Source: Codonopsis lanceolata (Eukaryota; Streptophyta; Magnoliopsida; Asterales; Campanulaceae). From it: DNA of 64,000 nt. The position numbers were made by a program, and so were the translations under genes. The first letter of the stretch is position 1. Each line of letters begins with the position of its first letter. Positions 32,161-43,661 of this stretch are shown here, piece after piece. The notes beneath the pieces were generated by a model. That model was not told where the DNA came from. It saw only the letters and a list, made by a program, of their open reading frames with translations, and ran no database searches. Location of the stretch: assembly GCA_013146195.2 (NCBI GenBank), contig CM028377.1:105367547-105431546 (forward strand), given 5' to 3'.

Positions 32161-33397
32161 TATACGCTCATCGAAGGGAATGGGCCTCAAGCCTATGAAA
32201 TAAAGAGAACCTTTAGCGGAAAACCCCACCTAGTTGATTGGCAACCCCATGGTCTAGGTTCAAAGGGACAACCAAACTAATTGATCTCACTGTTAACACT
32301 AACGGACTCACACTCCTACTCATTCATATGGTGAAAACACTAGTGTTACCTGTCACGGTTTAGGATAAGCACTGCTTTTAATGATTCTTATGACTTGATT
32401 GGATCAAGCGGGTTACTGACAGGATACATCCTTTATAAGAAATCACCTATGTGAATGTAAGACTGGCCGATCTTATGGAAATTTTGAGGCGAAATTTTCT
32501 AACAACATTCACGTAACTGTGAAGCCGCTCAGGCCAAAATGAACACAAACGTAGAATCAAACGTTGTTTGAGGGCAGCTATGTGAATACTATTGTCTTAG
32601 TTGACATCTGATGCGTCCAAGAAATCTGGATGCACTGAATAAGCCCAATCCGTACACCTGGCTTTCAACGTGTACGTAGATCCACAAAGCCCAACTCTGT
32701 AATATGAATGAACAACGTGAACCGGGCAGGCACTCCTCGCAAAGGCCCTCCCTGTAAATCAAGACACAAATAAACAATGGAGTAAGCACTTGGCGAAGTT
32801 TCGCTAGAGAATTAGATTGCGCATACCTTTCCTCTACCTTCTCCCCCATATTTATATCCGCCGGAAGGCGTAATTGCCAATAACTGGTAATAACTGCCCA
32901 TGATTGCTATTAACTGCCCATGAATAACCATGGCCTTCAATGGCGGGCACAGTAACTAACCCATTAAAGAAAATGCCTTAAATGGAGCATTTCCCGGACA
33001 TAACCGTCCTCAACTCAGTAAGAACTCTTGCTCGAACACAATCGTTTCTCAATCGATGTCAACTCTTTCATGGACTAACATGACAAATCATGCTCAGAGC
33101 CTCACCTGCTCGCTGGTTAAGCCCCCAACTCGCTGCCTCTCAAAGACACCACCATTCTCGCTTGTCGGATGTCACTAGTCCTTTTGGCACGTAATCGACT
33201 TGGGCCTATTCTACCAATTCAACATCAAACACCGGGCTCAAGACACACCGCCACCGATTAGTAAGTCTTCCCGATAGTAACTCATAAGGAAAGGTTCAAA
33301 GCCAAAAGCCACCTCTTCCACTCTAGCTACTCTCTTGTATCTCTCAGAATATCAATATGTCATCAACTTACGTGATATCTTATTCAATGTGGGGGAT
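32161..33397 (+). other. Untranslated region between copia RNase H and 3' LTR
   Basis: No coding signal. It ends in the polypurine tract GTGGGGGAT at about 33389-33397 that primes plus-strand synthesis. Confidence 0.6.
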
Positions 33398-34009
33398 TGT
33401 TGGAAACTTGGTTTCCAATAGCTTGAATAAGCTAAGTCATGCAATAAGAAATGTGGGAATCCCACATTGGGAACAAAATGAAACAAGCTCTACCTTATAA
33501 GGTAGAGCTGAGGCTTTACTTTCAGTGCCCTCGGGCCACTACACTTTGTGTAGGAGGGAAGACCCACCCAAGTGTAGGTCCAAACACACGCTGCTGCCGG
33601 GCGGCCGGCTTGCTTGCTTGCCCGGCTCGAACCTATCTTTTTGCTCGTTCATTTGGTGTATGACCCTTTTCAAAGATCAACCTCAGCAGTTCAAGTTCAC
33701 CGCCAGGTTAATCGGTTATGTTCTTCGAAAGGTTGTGTCTCTTTCGACAAAACATAATCGCTAATCGCTAACGCCATGTTTGCACCAACCGCTCCCAACC
33801 GTCATCCCCAACTGTCACTTATATACTGCCTGAAACTCAGTTTTTTGGTCATTGAAAATTATGCTCTTTCTACACCTTTCTGCCCCATATACAGAGATTA
33901 CAGTGTCTTGATTCGCCGTGATCGAAGAACCGAGGACCGCTCTCTTCAATCACGTAAGTATCCTGAAACCTGGGAGACATACTAACATATCTCGTCCAGT
34001 CTACATACA
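33398..34009 (+). repeat. 3' LTR of the copia element
   Basis: Starts TGTTGGAAACTTGG right after the polypurine tract. Contains the palindromic AATGTGGGA/TCCCACATT at about 33450 and a 24-bp perfect palindrome (arm AGCTCTACCTTA) at 33486-33509. The 3' end is not fixed: ACATACA at 34009 or ACTAACA at 33987 are candidates, and no target duplication is evident. Confidence 0.7.
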
Positions 34010-34678
34010 GGTCAGTTTTTTGTCTTAAGGAAAGAGCTTAATTGCTCGAGGATATTAATCACTCTCTTCCTTACCCACATTTACATTCTGGAAACCTAGA
34101 GGCATACCCCTTTTAATAACAATAAGCATTGACCTAGACCATAATAAGATTGAAATGAACACAATCTGCCCAACTCACAATTCAAAAATAAGAACAAGAT
34201 TCACACAGAAGTATACTACACAATTGCCTACAGAAAGTTAATTAATTTCTCCAAACTCCCCAAAATTAAGCAACAATTGCATCCAAATTTGATATGAACA
34301 AAATTTACAAACTCCTTTGAGTTGTCACTCAAATTCAATTCTCCACACATGACAGAAGTAACAAGACCCATTTTCAATCAACAAATTCAAAGGCAATAAT
34401 TCAAAATTTCAGTAAATAATTTGAAGAGATTGGAACAATCTTACTTGAAATCGCGAGAGGGGATTCCATAACCCACCCCATTGATTCAAGATTATAGTTT
34501 CGTGATGAATCAATGAAGAATACTAGGAGACAACATGATCAAGCCGCCAAGGCGGCCGGACCGAGATGGGTTGTTGATTGAGGTGATTCATAGGGGTAGT
34601 TTTGAAGCCGAGCCGATCGATGTTGCTTAGCCTGAATGACGCTGAGAATACGACACCGGTAGATCGCATAAGTCACGG
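34010..34678. other. Intergenic DNA, nothing recognised
   Basis: AT-rich, without element ends, frames or RNA structure that I can support. Confidence 0.35.
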
Positions 34679-36484
34679 GCCAGACACCCCAATTTCGCAC
34701 TCTCGGTATGTGACCGACATAAAATATCAAGAATCGTTAAAACTTAACAAATGTCAAGTTGCAGAGTCAAAAATGCGAAAGAAAAGCAGGATGCGAAACA
34801 AGAACCAGGGGTAAAGTGACAAATTTTCAAACTTCAAAAGCAGCCTTGGTGCCGCTAATGAAGCCCATGGTGCCGCACTAAGCATTGCCTTGGCCGCACC
34901 ATGGGATTTTGCGGCCTCTCTCGATCAAATAAGTACAAGTTTTGAAGCGCAAGGTACAAGCTACCGATGCACGGGAAAGAAATCAAGAAATTCCAGCCGC
35001 GTCCCTCTCCACTGCTATAAATAGAGACCCCCGGCCTCTCATTCCAGTTGCTCATTTACGATAGAAAATCGCAATAAGCTCGCTTCGCGATTCCTTCGAT
35101 ATCAATAGTACGAGAGGTGCGAGATAGGTGAGTGGAAGCCCCTATAGTCTCCAAACCCCGCCCAAACTCGCCAAAATCAAAACCCATAGGTTATAAGTGA
35201 TCCCTAGCCTAGTTTTTAGGTATCCACCACATCCCCAAATTCAAAAATTCAAAATAAGCCGTTACTCCGCCCGAGTAACGAGCTAAAAGTCAAAAATTAA
35301 GTCTAGGTTCCGCCAAACTAAAAGGGCCAAAACCTACCCAAATAAAGATGTCACTCTGCCCGAGTTGATAAGCCCAAACCTCAAAACATTAATCAAATCA
35401 AGCAGTCATCCTGCCCAGTTCAATTCAAAACAAAAAGACTCCTTCTCCCCGGCGACGTAACGAGACACCGCCGGCTAAAAGGTAATACCTTTAAGAGCGT
35501 ATTTTTATTTTATTTGTATTTTTTCCGCTTATTTATTTTTCAAAAATTGTTATTTAAATCCCAAAGCAATGTAGTCAATATAAGTTGTTGTGCCGCCCTG
35601 ATTAGATTAGGAAATATTATGTAAAAGAGCCGTTATAATGGCCAAATATTCTTAAATATGTTTGTAATTATTGAAGGAGACGGCCATGTAGTCCAGTAAA
35701 TAATGTAGCCACTAATGTATCTGCTTAAATTTCCCTTGTCAAAATAAGACCTTATTTATTTGCTAGATTAATATAACAATGAGCATACTTCACCAAAAAC
35801 GCTTTTGAGATCGAAAGGGCGAGTTGGGTGCCTAGCACCTTCCCAACTCGTAACTTAGCCTCCGAACCCGCTCTAAAATCTCGGTTTTTTTTTTCTCGGT
35901 TTTCCTTTATTTTTGCCTTAAAATAAAGGTGGCGACTCTAAAACTTTCGATCCAGTGGGGCCTCGCAACATTCCCTCTTTGCACTTTCCTCGTTTCTCCC
36001 TAAAAAAGGGAGATACGGGAATGGAGGGGTGATGTATTCCCATATCCTCGGTATCCCCTAAACAAGGGATAACTTGATGCGGGAAACCCATAGCTCCCAT
36101 AGCGATCCGATTGGGCCATAAGGCTATTTTAATAAATCCATAAGTGGGGGCCGCAATATCTTTTTCTTGCACTTCTATTTTCCCCGAAAGATAAAAGGGG
36201 AGAATGAGAATGGAAAGGTAATGCATTCCCATATCCTGTTATCCCCGAAATAAGGGATAACCTGACATGAGGAAACCTTTAGTTCCCATTTTGGATACAA
36301 AATCCACTCAAGGCAACCGAGGCACATTCCAACGTGCTAACATAGACATCACTCCTCTCGCACTTTGGATTTCGTCTTCCCCTAAACAAGGGAGGGTGGA
36401 AGCGAGAGCGTGGTGTCCGCGCACGCACGCCGCACCCCTATCCAAGGGCGCGCGGGGCGCAGGTCGCACCCCGGGAACCTCACA
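34679..36484 (+). repeat. Tat/Ogre-family LTR (copy A)
   Basis: Aligns by eye along its length with the LTRs at 43662 and 53671: CAGACACCCCAATTTC at 34681, the ACATAAAATATCAAGA block, a TATAAATA box at 35016, the AAGCC-TACTCCGCCC pyrimidine repeats, CCTAGCAC-TTCCCAACTCG and the CCCCTAAACAAGGG subrepeats, ending GGGAACCTCACA. Just after the end lies a degenerate PBS-like stretch ending TGTTGGGGA at 36503, suggesting a 5' LTR of a truncated element; ACGGG/ACGGC on either side alternatively suggests a solo LTR. Confidence 0.82.
35016..35023 (+). promoter_or_regulatory. TATA box of LTR copy A
   Basis: TATAAATA followed by GAG, at the same place as in the LTRs at 44012 and 54020 and the minus-strand copy at 40915-40922. 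Confidence 0.6.
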
Positions 36485-36504
36485 ACGGCCTGCCATGTTG
36501 GGGA

Positions 36505-37064
36505 TTGAAGATGAGAAGTAGGCGGCTATGGCGAGTGTGTCTGGGATGGAGAAGGGGGATGAGTAGCGAGCAGAGATGGAGGGAGTTCAACGGAACAAAA
36601 CTACAGGAGGGAGGCTGGAGCTGGAACACGCTGCTACTGTGATGGCGCCAGATATGGAAAAGGACTAGCGGCTATAGTGCGACAGAGACACCGCCATTTC
36701 TGGGCGGAGTCGGAGAGAGGGAGATGTTTAAGGGAAGTGTGGGTTGAAAGGGGTTCTCTCGGCGATAAACGGAGAAGAAGAAGGATGGCGGCTGGGTTTG
36801 GTGGATTTAGACGATGGAGGCAGATGGAGAAGGCAACGCTGGAGACGAGAGAGAAAGGTCCCTGCATTTTCTTTTTCTTAATTAAAACTTCCGCTCCAAC
36901 TATATGTACCCAGTAAATGTTGGCTGTATCGCTTGCGGTAGCATGTAAAAGTGGAGTTGCGACCGCAACGAAAGTTTTTACCCGACTGCTTCATTTTATT
37001 TTTTGTGGCATTAGTCAAATACAACCATTTTGACCGGTTGATGAACATATATGCCTCTTTGATC
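36505..37064. other. GC-richer stretch without a supported gene
   Basis: Overlapping short frames on both strands (about 60-80 codons) show no recognisable motif. It joins LTR copy A without the internal region expected for that family. Confidence 0.35.
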
Positions 37065-37074
37065 ATAAAACACT

Positions 37075-37400
37075 TGGTAAACCACTGGTCGACCAGATAA
37101 ATCAGTTGTCGACTAAGTGGTTTTACACTGGTTTATTGATAAACCAGTTGTCGACCAAGTGGTTTACACTGGTTTATCAATAAACCACTGTAAACCATTT
37201 GGTTTTATTGATAAACTAGTTGTCGACCAAGTGGTTTACACTGATTTATCAATAAACCACTGTAAACCATTTGGTCGACCAAGTGGTCGATCTGTCGACC
37301 ACACTGTCGACCAGTGATTTCGAATGTTGAGAGGATGCATTTTTACTAGTTTAACGATAAACCAGTCGTGGTTTATCAGTGATTTATCAATAAACCAGGC
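37075..37400. repeat. Cluster of GTCGAC palindromes with a 72-bp tandem unit
   Basis: GTCGAC occurs repeatedly, often as GGTCGACC or TGTCGACC (37088, 37108, 37150, 37222, 37274, 37294, 37306). A unit of about 72 bp with GTTTATTGATAAAC, AGTTGTCGACCAAGTGG and GGTTTACACTG is repeated at 37131 and 37204. GTTTAT/ATAAAC inverted pairs are interleaved. Confidence 0.8.
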
Positions 37401-37800
37401 TATAAAAGAGTATTTTTTTTTTAAGTGAGGCTACAAATGACCAAGTTATCTTTAACTTGGTCATTTTTGTAAATCCCCCTTATTTTTTCCTGACTTCATC
37501 CTCTAATTGTTTTGTTAATTGACATTTGAATCCACAAATTTGGTCTTTTTGAGAAGCTTGCAACCTGATTATATTAAAACAAAATATACAAAAACTAAAA
37601 ATAAAACTATTAAGTATTAGTGCATAAAAATATAAAAAATAAATAAATTTTTTTGTGAGGGTGACATTATTAACACTTCCCTATAAACACACAAACTCAA
37701 GAAGACTCTAACGAGTGACTCAAAAATAACAAAATAAATACAAAGAAATAAGGGTTAGAAAATTTTTCAAGTGATAGTCATTAGCTTGACTTATATCCTC
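37401..37800. other. AT-rich spacer
   Basis: Homopolymer-rich DNA with no frame or element boundary recognised; TAACTTGG / CCAAGTTA words near 37440 form a short hairpin. Confidence 0.35.
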
Positions 37801-37810
37801 ATTTTTTTCA

Positions 37811-38161
37811 TTAAGGAGGCATCACCAAATCACCTAGGAATGCACATATTTTTTGTCCATAAAATCCACTACTCATGTAGTGTCTTAAATTTTGTCCATT
37901 GAACTCAAACACTTCCTTGGGAAAAAAAAAATTACACGATGGCCATCTAATTGATTTGGGGAGGGGAAAAGTCACACCTAAATTTTGCAATGTAATCATA
38001 TCCGGAATTTTCACCATTTTTTCATCAACCCTACATTGTTCATGCATCTCTAAAATAGGTTCATGATTCACTTCAAGAACATTTGAAAAATGCATCTCTA
38101 ACTCCACATAAGTGTTTAGCGGAGAATCAATTGGAAAGCAATTTTCAATGTCAATCTCCAA
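37811..38161 (-). pseudogene. Hypothetical retroelement-encoded protein fragment
   Basis: A 116-codon minus-strand frame (MEIDIENCFPIDSPLNTYVE...LGDLVMPP), acidic and with no catalytic motif. An upstream frame at 38664-38858 (MKTTNEYGYENARMFPMS) may be its 5' part. This type of Glu/Tyr-rich product is usual just after the tRNA-Asp PBS in LARD/gypsy elements; its function is unknown. Confidence 0.45.
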
Positions 38162-38977
38162 AATTTCTTCGGATTCTTAAAAACAATGAGGTGGTACGTC
38201 AATTTATGAAAAATCTTGGGATTCTATGATCGACTCCTCTACTACTTCTGATTCTTTTTTCTCAATGACATTTGTTGTTTTTTCTTTATCCCTTAGGATT
38301 GTACCAGATACTCGGTACCATTCATCTACACACTCTTGAAGTCTTTCTAGGTACCAAGGCTACTTTTCACCCCTTTTTATGTCTTCTTCCCACTTGAGGA
38401 CTTTCCAAGGTGTCTCGTCATCTTCACTAATCAATTCCTTCTCTCATACTTCTAGTTCTTCTTTTTCAATCACGTTTATTTCTTCTTCATCCTTGTGAGT
38501 AGAACTAGTTACTTGATAACCATTATCTAAAACTTTTTGAATATAATTCAAGCCTCTCCATATTTCTGCATAACTCTCATGTATGAAAGGCTCATTATAA
38601 TGGGATGAATAAGGAGGCTGCTTATTATAATACGACGAATAAGAAGACAGCAGCTCATTATAATTATATGCGAAGAAAAAAATGATTGATTATGATAAGA
38701 AGTTGGCTCAGTATAATAATTATGCAAAGAAAAAACGGATTGATTATAATATTTTCACTCATATGATTAGGATAATGAATGCCTTGATAAGCATCCACTT
38801 CTCGAGACATAGGAAACATTCTAGCATTTTCGTAGCCATACTCATTTGTGGTTTTCATAGGTGCGAAATTCTCCCTACCCCAATGAACATTTTAAATATT
38901 TTCTTTAGATTTTTGTTTTAAAAAAAGAAAATAATAATAAAAACGAAAAGATAAATTAATTAAATCAAAATAACAAA

Positions 38978-38995
38978 TCCCCGGCAACGGCGCCA
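38978..38995 (-). promoter_or_regulatory. Primer-binding site (tRNA-Asp)
   Basis: Minus strand TGGCGCCGTTGCCGGGGA is complementary to the 3' end of plant tRNA-Asp and sits six bases after the LTR end at 39002. Confidence 0.85.
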
Positions 38996-39001
38996 AAAAC
39001 T

Positions 39002-39579
39002 TGTGATGTCTTATTTTTTTACTTCGCAAGTGCACGAGTCAACCGTAGTATAGTTGTGCAAATACAAGGGTCTAACCACAAAGATTTGAGTTTTGATTAA
39101 AGTAAATTTAACTAATCTATTAAAATAAAACAATTAATAACTAGGGGTTTGGTTTTACTAAATTAAATTACCTAAAAAGCAATAAAATAATCTAATTAAC
39201 AAAACATGATAAATATGAGATAAATCAAGGTTTGTAAAACGTCTAGGAATGGAGATTCACTTGTATCTACTCTAATGCTCTTTGGTCTAATATATCAATC
39301 ACTTTGTCTTGGGTTCGTTCACGAAGAAAAAGAGTGGTACGCTATGGGTCCACGATTTGTAAACATAGTGTCACTAAGTTGAATTATATTTTAGTGTTCA
39401 TCCAATAATTCAACCGAGGATATACCTGAAGAGTAAGAACATAAGAACATAAACCTGGCTTAGCACTTTCATGCATCGATAGGTTTAATTTATCACAAAG
39501 GTGGGCCAATATACGACATATGGACACGGTCATGCAGTTATTCACACCCCTAAGTCTTTAAACTATTACGATATCTGAG
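39002..39579 (-). repeat. Partial LTR of the tRNA-Asp-primed element
   Basis: Ends in TGTGATGTC on the plus strand at 39002 (ACA end on the minus strand), with the GCAAGTGCACGAGTCAACCG wording typical of LTR U5 in this group. Truncated at 39579 by the next element. Confidence 0.6.
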
Positions 39580-41279
39580 GGTGCCCCAAAGTGCGCCCAC
39601 GCCCCGCGCGCCCTTTTCTAGGGGTGCGCGACGTGCAGGGTGGATATCACGCTTTCCATTCCACCCTCCCTTGTTTATGGGAAGACGGAATTAAAAACGC
39701 GGAAAGGATGTTTTCAAGAAGCACGTGGAATACGCCTCGATCACTGAAATGATTTTTGATCCATTATGAGAGCTTTGGCTTCTCCGTATCTCACCCTCCC
39801 TTGTTTAGGGGAAGACAAGGCACATAAAATGTATCACCCTTTCATTCCTGTCGTCCCTTGTTTAGGGGAAAATGGAAAAGTGCAAAAAAAGATGTTGCGA
39901 GAGCGCATGGGAACACGCCCTGCCTCACTATGTATTTTAAGAAAATTGCCTTAAGGCCTATTTTGGATCGCTATGAGTGCTTTGGGCTCCCCGTGTCTCA
40001 TCCTCCCTTGTTTAGGGGAAAACAAGATATAGGAAATACATCACCCTTTCATTCTCATTCTCCCTTGTTTAGAGGAAAACGGAAAAGTGCAAGAAAAGAT
40101 GTTGCGCGCCTCACTGTGATCCAAAATGTTTTGACATAGTCGCCATCTTTATTTTAAGGAGAAAACAAAGTAAAAACCAAAAATAAACCAGAGATTGTAA
40201 AAAAACGGGTTCGGAGGCTAAGTTACAAGTTGGGAAGGTGCTAGGCACCCAACTCGCCCTTTCGGTCTCAAAACAATTTTTGGCTAAAGTATGTTTTTTT
40301 TGTTATATTCATCTAGCAAATAAATAAAGCATTAAAAACAAATATATCCATGTATACATTATTTACAGACTTGCAACCGCCTCCTTCTAGTAATTACAAA
40401 TACATTTAAAGATATTTGGTCATAATAATTGCTCTTTTTAATGTTATTTTCTAAATAGAGCCGGGCAGCACAATGGCTTATATTTTTACATTGGGTCGGA
40501 TGGAAAATAGTTTTTTTATAAAATAAACTCTTAAAGGCTCACCTTTAAGAGCGTTGGTGTGCTCGCTCTGTCCTTCCGAGAGAGGAAGTCTTTTTGCTAT
40601 TGATGTGGTTCGCGCAGGATGACTGTTTCCGAGGGTTGCTTCTGGCGGATTTGGCCTTTTTACTCGGGTAGAGCAACTGCTCTTTTTGAGATTTTTGGAC
40701 CGGGGGAAAGGGTGGAAACCTAGATGGGGAGCTAAGGTTCACTTTGACCAGTTGGTTTTGTGTTTGAAGGAGATTTGGTAGAGCTTTGAGCTTTATAGGA
40801 GCGGGAACTCACTATTCCCACGATCGCTCTTCTATCGCTCACTGCGTAAAAACTACGCTGAACAGTGATTTCTTTGGGCTTCAGGATCCTTCACAAAGTG
40901 AGGTCGAGCACCTGTATTTATAGGTGAAAGGAGGGACATCGCTGGGATTTCTGATTTTCCTCTTGTCCTTCACTAGCTTGTACCGCGTGCTTGAAGGCTT
41001 GTACTAATTCTCAAATCGTAATGCACTGTAGAGGAGCTGGGTGTCGAACCCTAAGGTTCGGGCGCCCATTGCGCCCATTGTGTCGCCAAGCCTTCAATCA
41101 TTGTGTCGGCGCCAAGCCTTCAATCTTTTTTGACATTCATTTGCATTTCTTGCTTTTACGCATCCTGCTTTGTCTTTTGCATTTTTAAACCATGTAACTT
41201 GACATTTGTTAAGTTTTAACAGGTTTTGATATCGCATGTCAATGTTACATATCAGGGGTACGAAATTGGAGTGTCTACA
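39580..41279 (-). repeat. Tat/Ogre-family LTR (copy D, minus strand)
   Basis: Plus-strand reading ends ATTGGAGTGTCTACA at 41279, the complement of TGTAGACACTCC. Contains GGGTGCGCG near 39630, the AGTTGGGAAGGTGCTAGGCA block at 40226 and TATTTATA (TATAAATA on minus) at 40915-40922. The internal end near 39580 is diverged. Confidence 0.8.
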
Positions 41280-41627
41280 GAGCCCCTCAACGATGGAGTC
41301 TACGGGTAACCCGCAGCTTATTTAGTAGACGAATATGGTTGATAAGAAATAGACTCCCTAATTTCGTGGAAATTATAATGGGGGAGAAATGCAACAGGTA
41401 GAAGTTATAATGCAACATTTTATAATGCAAACCAAATCTCACATATCCTAGACATATTTAGTCGGTTATAGCAGGTTATCATAGTTTTTAAGCATATACG
41501 CAAATTATGTGTTCTAATGGTCGGACCTACAGAAGTAGGCTGCCTATGTATCCCTTAATAAAAGGAATTAGACCAAACATAGTTTGGCCCGATGCAAACA
41601 AACAACAACACATGATGAGATAGATGG

Positions 41628-42985
41628 TGCGTTTTGCCCAGCATAGGCAAAACTGATGGGACCTTTTCAAAACGCGCTTTCCCCAGCATAGGGAAAACGA
41701 TGCAACTTTTTAAAACGTGCTTTCCCTAGCATAGGGAAAGTGATGGAACCCTTTAAAACGGGCTTCCCTCAGCATAGGGAAAGTAGGAACATTTTAAAAC
41801 AGGCTTTCCCCAGCATAGGGAAAGCGGTGCAACCTTTCAAAACACGTTTTCCCCAACATAGGGAAAGTGATGCAATCTTTTAAAACGAGCTTTCCCCAGC
41901 ATAGGGAAAGCAATGGAACCCTTTAAAACGGGTTTTCCCCAGCATAGGGAAAACGGGCACTTTTTAAAACAGGCTTTCCCCAGCATAGGGAAAGCGGTGC
42001 AACCTTTCAAAACGCGTTTTCCCCAACATAGGGAAAGCGATGCAACCCTTTAAAACGGGCTTCCCCCATCATAGAGAAAGCGGGAACTTTTTAAAACAGG
42101 CTTTCCCCAGTATAGGGAAAGCGGTGCAACCTTTTAAAACGGGTTTTCCCCAACATAGGGAAAGCGATGGAACCCTTTAAAACGGGCTTCCCCCAGCATA
42201 GGGAAAGCGGGAACTTTTTAAAACAGGTTTTCCCCAGCATAGGGAAAGTGATGCAATCTTTTAAAACGAGCTTTCCCCAGCATAGGGAAAGCGATGGAAC
42301 CCTTTAAAACGGGCTTCCCCCAGCATAGGGAAAGCGGGAACTTTTTAAAACAGGCTTTCCCCAGCATAGGGAAAGCGGTGCAACCTTTCAAAACGCGTTT
42401 TCCCCAACATAGGGAAAGCGATGCAATCTTTTAAAACGGGTTTTTCCCAGCATAGGGAAAGCGATGGAACCCTTTAAAATGGGCTTCCCCCAACATAGGG
42501 AAAGCGGGAACTTTTTAAAACAGTCTTTCCTCAGCATGGGGAAAGCAATGCAACCTTTCAAAACGCCTTTTCCCCAGCATAGGGAAAACGATGCTGTTTT
42601 TGAAAACGAGCTTTCCCCACCATAGGGAAAGCGATGGAACCCTTTAAAACGGGCTTCCCCCCAGCATAGGGAAAGCGGGAACTTTTTAAAGCAGGCTTTC
42701 CCCAAAGATAGGAAAGCGGTGCAACCTTTAAAAGCGGGTTTTCCCAAAGCATAGGAAAGCGATGGAACCCTTTAAAGCGGGCTTCCCCAAAGATAGGAAA
42801 GCAGGAACTTTTTAAAACAGGCTTTCCCCAGCATAGGGAAAGCGATGCAATCTTTTAAAACGGGCTTTCTCCAGCATAGGGAAAGCGATGCAATCTTTTA
42901 AAACGGGCTTTCCCCAGCATAGGGAAAGCGATGGAACCCTTTAAAACGGGCTTCCCCCAGCATAGGGAAAGCGGGAACTTTAATG
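41628..42985 (-). repeat. Satellite of 40-43-bp hairpin monomers in the 3' UTR of the minus element
   Basis: About 31 monomers of the form AAAACGGGCTTTCCCCAGCA-TAGGGAAAGCGATGGAACCCTTT. Each holds GCTTTCCC...GGGAAAGC, an 8-bp stem with a loop of about 7 bases. Variants (GGAACTTTTT, GGTGCAACCTTTC, GATGCAATCTTT, GATGGAACCCTTT) recur in a partly regular order, a higher-order pattern of about four monomers. Confidence 0.92.
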
Positions 42986-43000
42986 ATTTGTTATTCCTTC

Positions 43001-43458
43001 TTGCCAAAGTATGCTTTCATATATAAAAACTTTTATGCAAGAAAGGAACCAAAAATATTTTAGATTTGAGCAAAAAAATCATTTATATCTCATAAATAAT
43101 CTAAAAATATTTTTCCACTATTGTTTTATCTTCAGTACTTTGATTTATCGAGTATGTAAATAGAAATATGCAACTATACAAAAGCCATCGCTTGTAAAAT
43201 CAGCATAGGACATGCCTTGAGATAAAATAATAATTCATTGTGGGCATTTTATTACTTTGATATGATGAATTGCCTCATTGCTTTATGTATATGTCATTTT
43301 CTAATGGTTCCAAGTAAATAGGAGGAAATTGCTAGAATATGCCTACTGACATACGACTTATTCATTTGCATATTCCGAACACTTTGATTTGTTTGTTCCC
43401 ATTACCGCATGTTCTAACAAGTGACTAAAAGGGCTACATACCGATTAGTGTGATAACT
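43001..43458. other. Transition between the minus Tat/Ogre fragment and a copia-type LTR
   Basis: No coding signal. It probably holds the rest of the minus element's 3' UTR, then unassigned sequence; the junction is not visible by eye. Confidence 0.35.
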
Positions 43459-43656
43459 TGTTGAACATTGCCTAGGTCTTAGACTAGGAAAGTCTTTGTC
43501 TTAGTCCTACTCTTATATGATGATCAACTGACTAGCGATTCCAGTACACCAGCACCGGCAAACCTTCTATAGCTTGATAAGCTTTCCCTGAAGACATCGC
43601 ACCAGCGGACTTGCTACGGGTTGATAGTTCCTTGCTCAACTATGTCGATCAGCAGA

Positions 43657-43661
43657 CCTAG
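43657..43661 (+). other. Target-site duplication CCTAG (left)
   Basis: Matches 55453-55457 exactly, directly outside both LTRs. Confidence 0.9.

Larger units (their letters stand above)
22550..34009 (+). mobile_element. Ty1/copia element (TNT1-like internal region), split by a LINE
   Basis: Gag and protease lie left (22550-23635) and integrase, RT, RNase H and 3' LTR right (29563-34009) of an L1 LINE. The two halves belong together because the protease block ends just where the pre-integrase block should begin, and both halves show the same TNT1-like style. The 5' LTR and PBS are not seen; the left junction near 22550 abuts gypsy-like leader. Confidence 0.8.
37801..39579 (-). mobile_element. 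tRNA-Asp-primed gypsy/LARD-like retroelement fragment
   Basis: Read on the minus strand: a partial LTR (39579 down to 39002), a primer-binding site complementary to the 3' end of tRNA-Asp, then an internal 5' region with a broken gag-like or hypothetical frame. It is cut at 39579 by the Tat/Ogre-type LTR. Athila-like and LARD elements use this primer; lineage is not resolved. Confidence 0.7.
39580..43000 (-). mobile_element. 3' part of a minus-strand Tat/Ogre-family element (LTR + satellite-bearing 3' UTR)
   Basis: An LTR (39580-41279) whose reverse complement matches copies A, B and C, preceded on the minus strand by the same plus-strand priming region as the full element (ACTCCATCGTTGAGGGGCTC then TGTAGACACTCC) and the shared CTACGTAGG-type block near 41530. 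No coding part is present; the fragment fades near 43000. Confidence 0.8.

Noticed and set aside
36267..36916. Overlapping GC-rich frames of 60-80 codons
   Set aside because: No domain, open on both strands, partly within LTR copy A.
37117..37317. 66-codon frame with repeated VVDQVVYTGLSINHCKPFG
   Set aside because: Product of the GTCGAC repeat unit rather than a protein gene.
38978..38995. tRNA-like sequence
   Set aside because: Only the 18-base complement of a tRNA-Asp 3' end; it is a primer-binding site, not a tRNA gene.
42388..42752. Minus-strand frames with repeated FPYVGE/FPLSLCWG words
   Set aside because: Translation of the 42-bp satellite.
41628..42985. Regular repeat array that could be mistaken for a CRISPR array
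   Set aside because: Plant nuclear context, monomers are contiguous and all similar, with no unique spacers; it lies in a retroelement 3' UTR.
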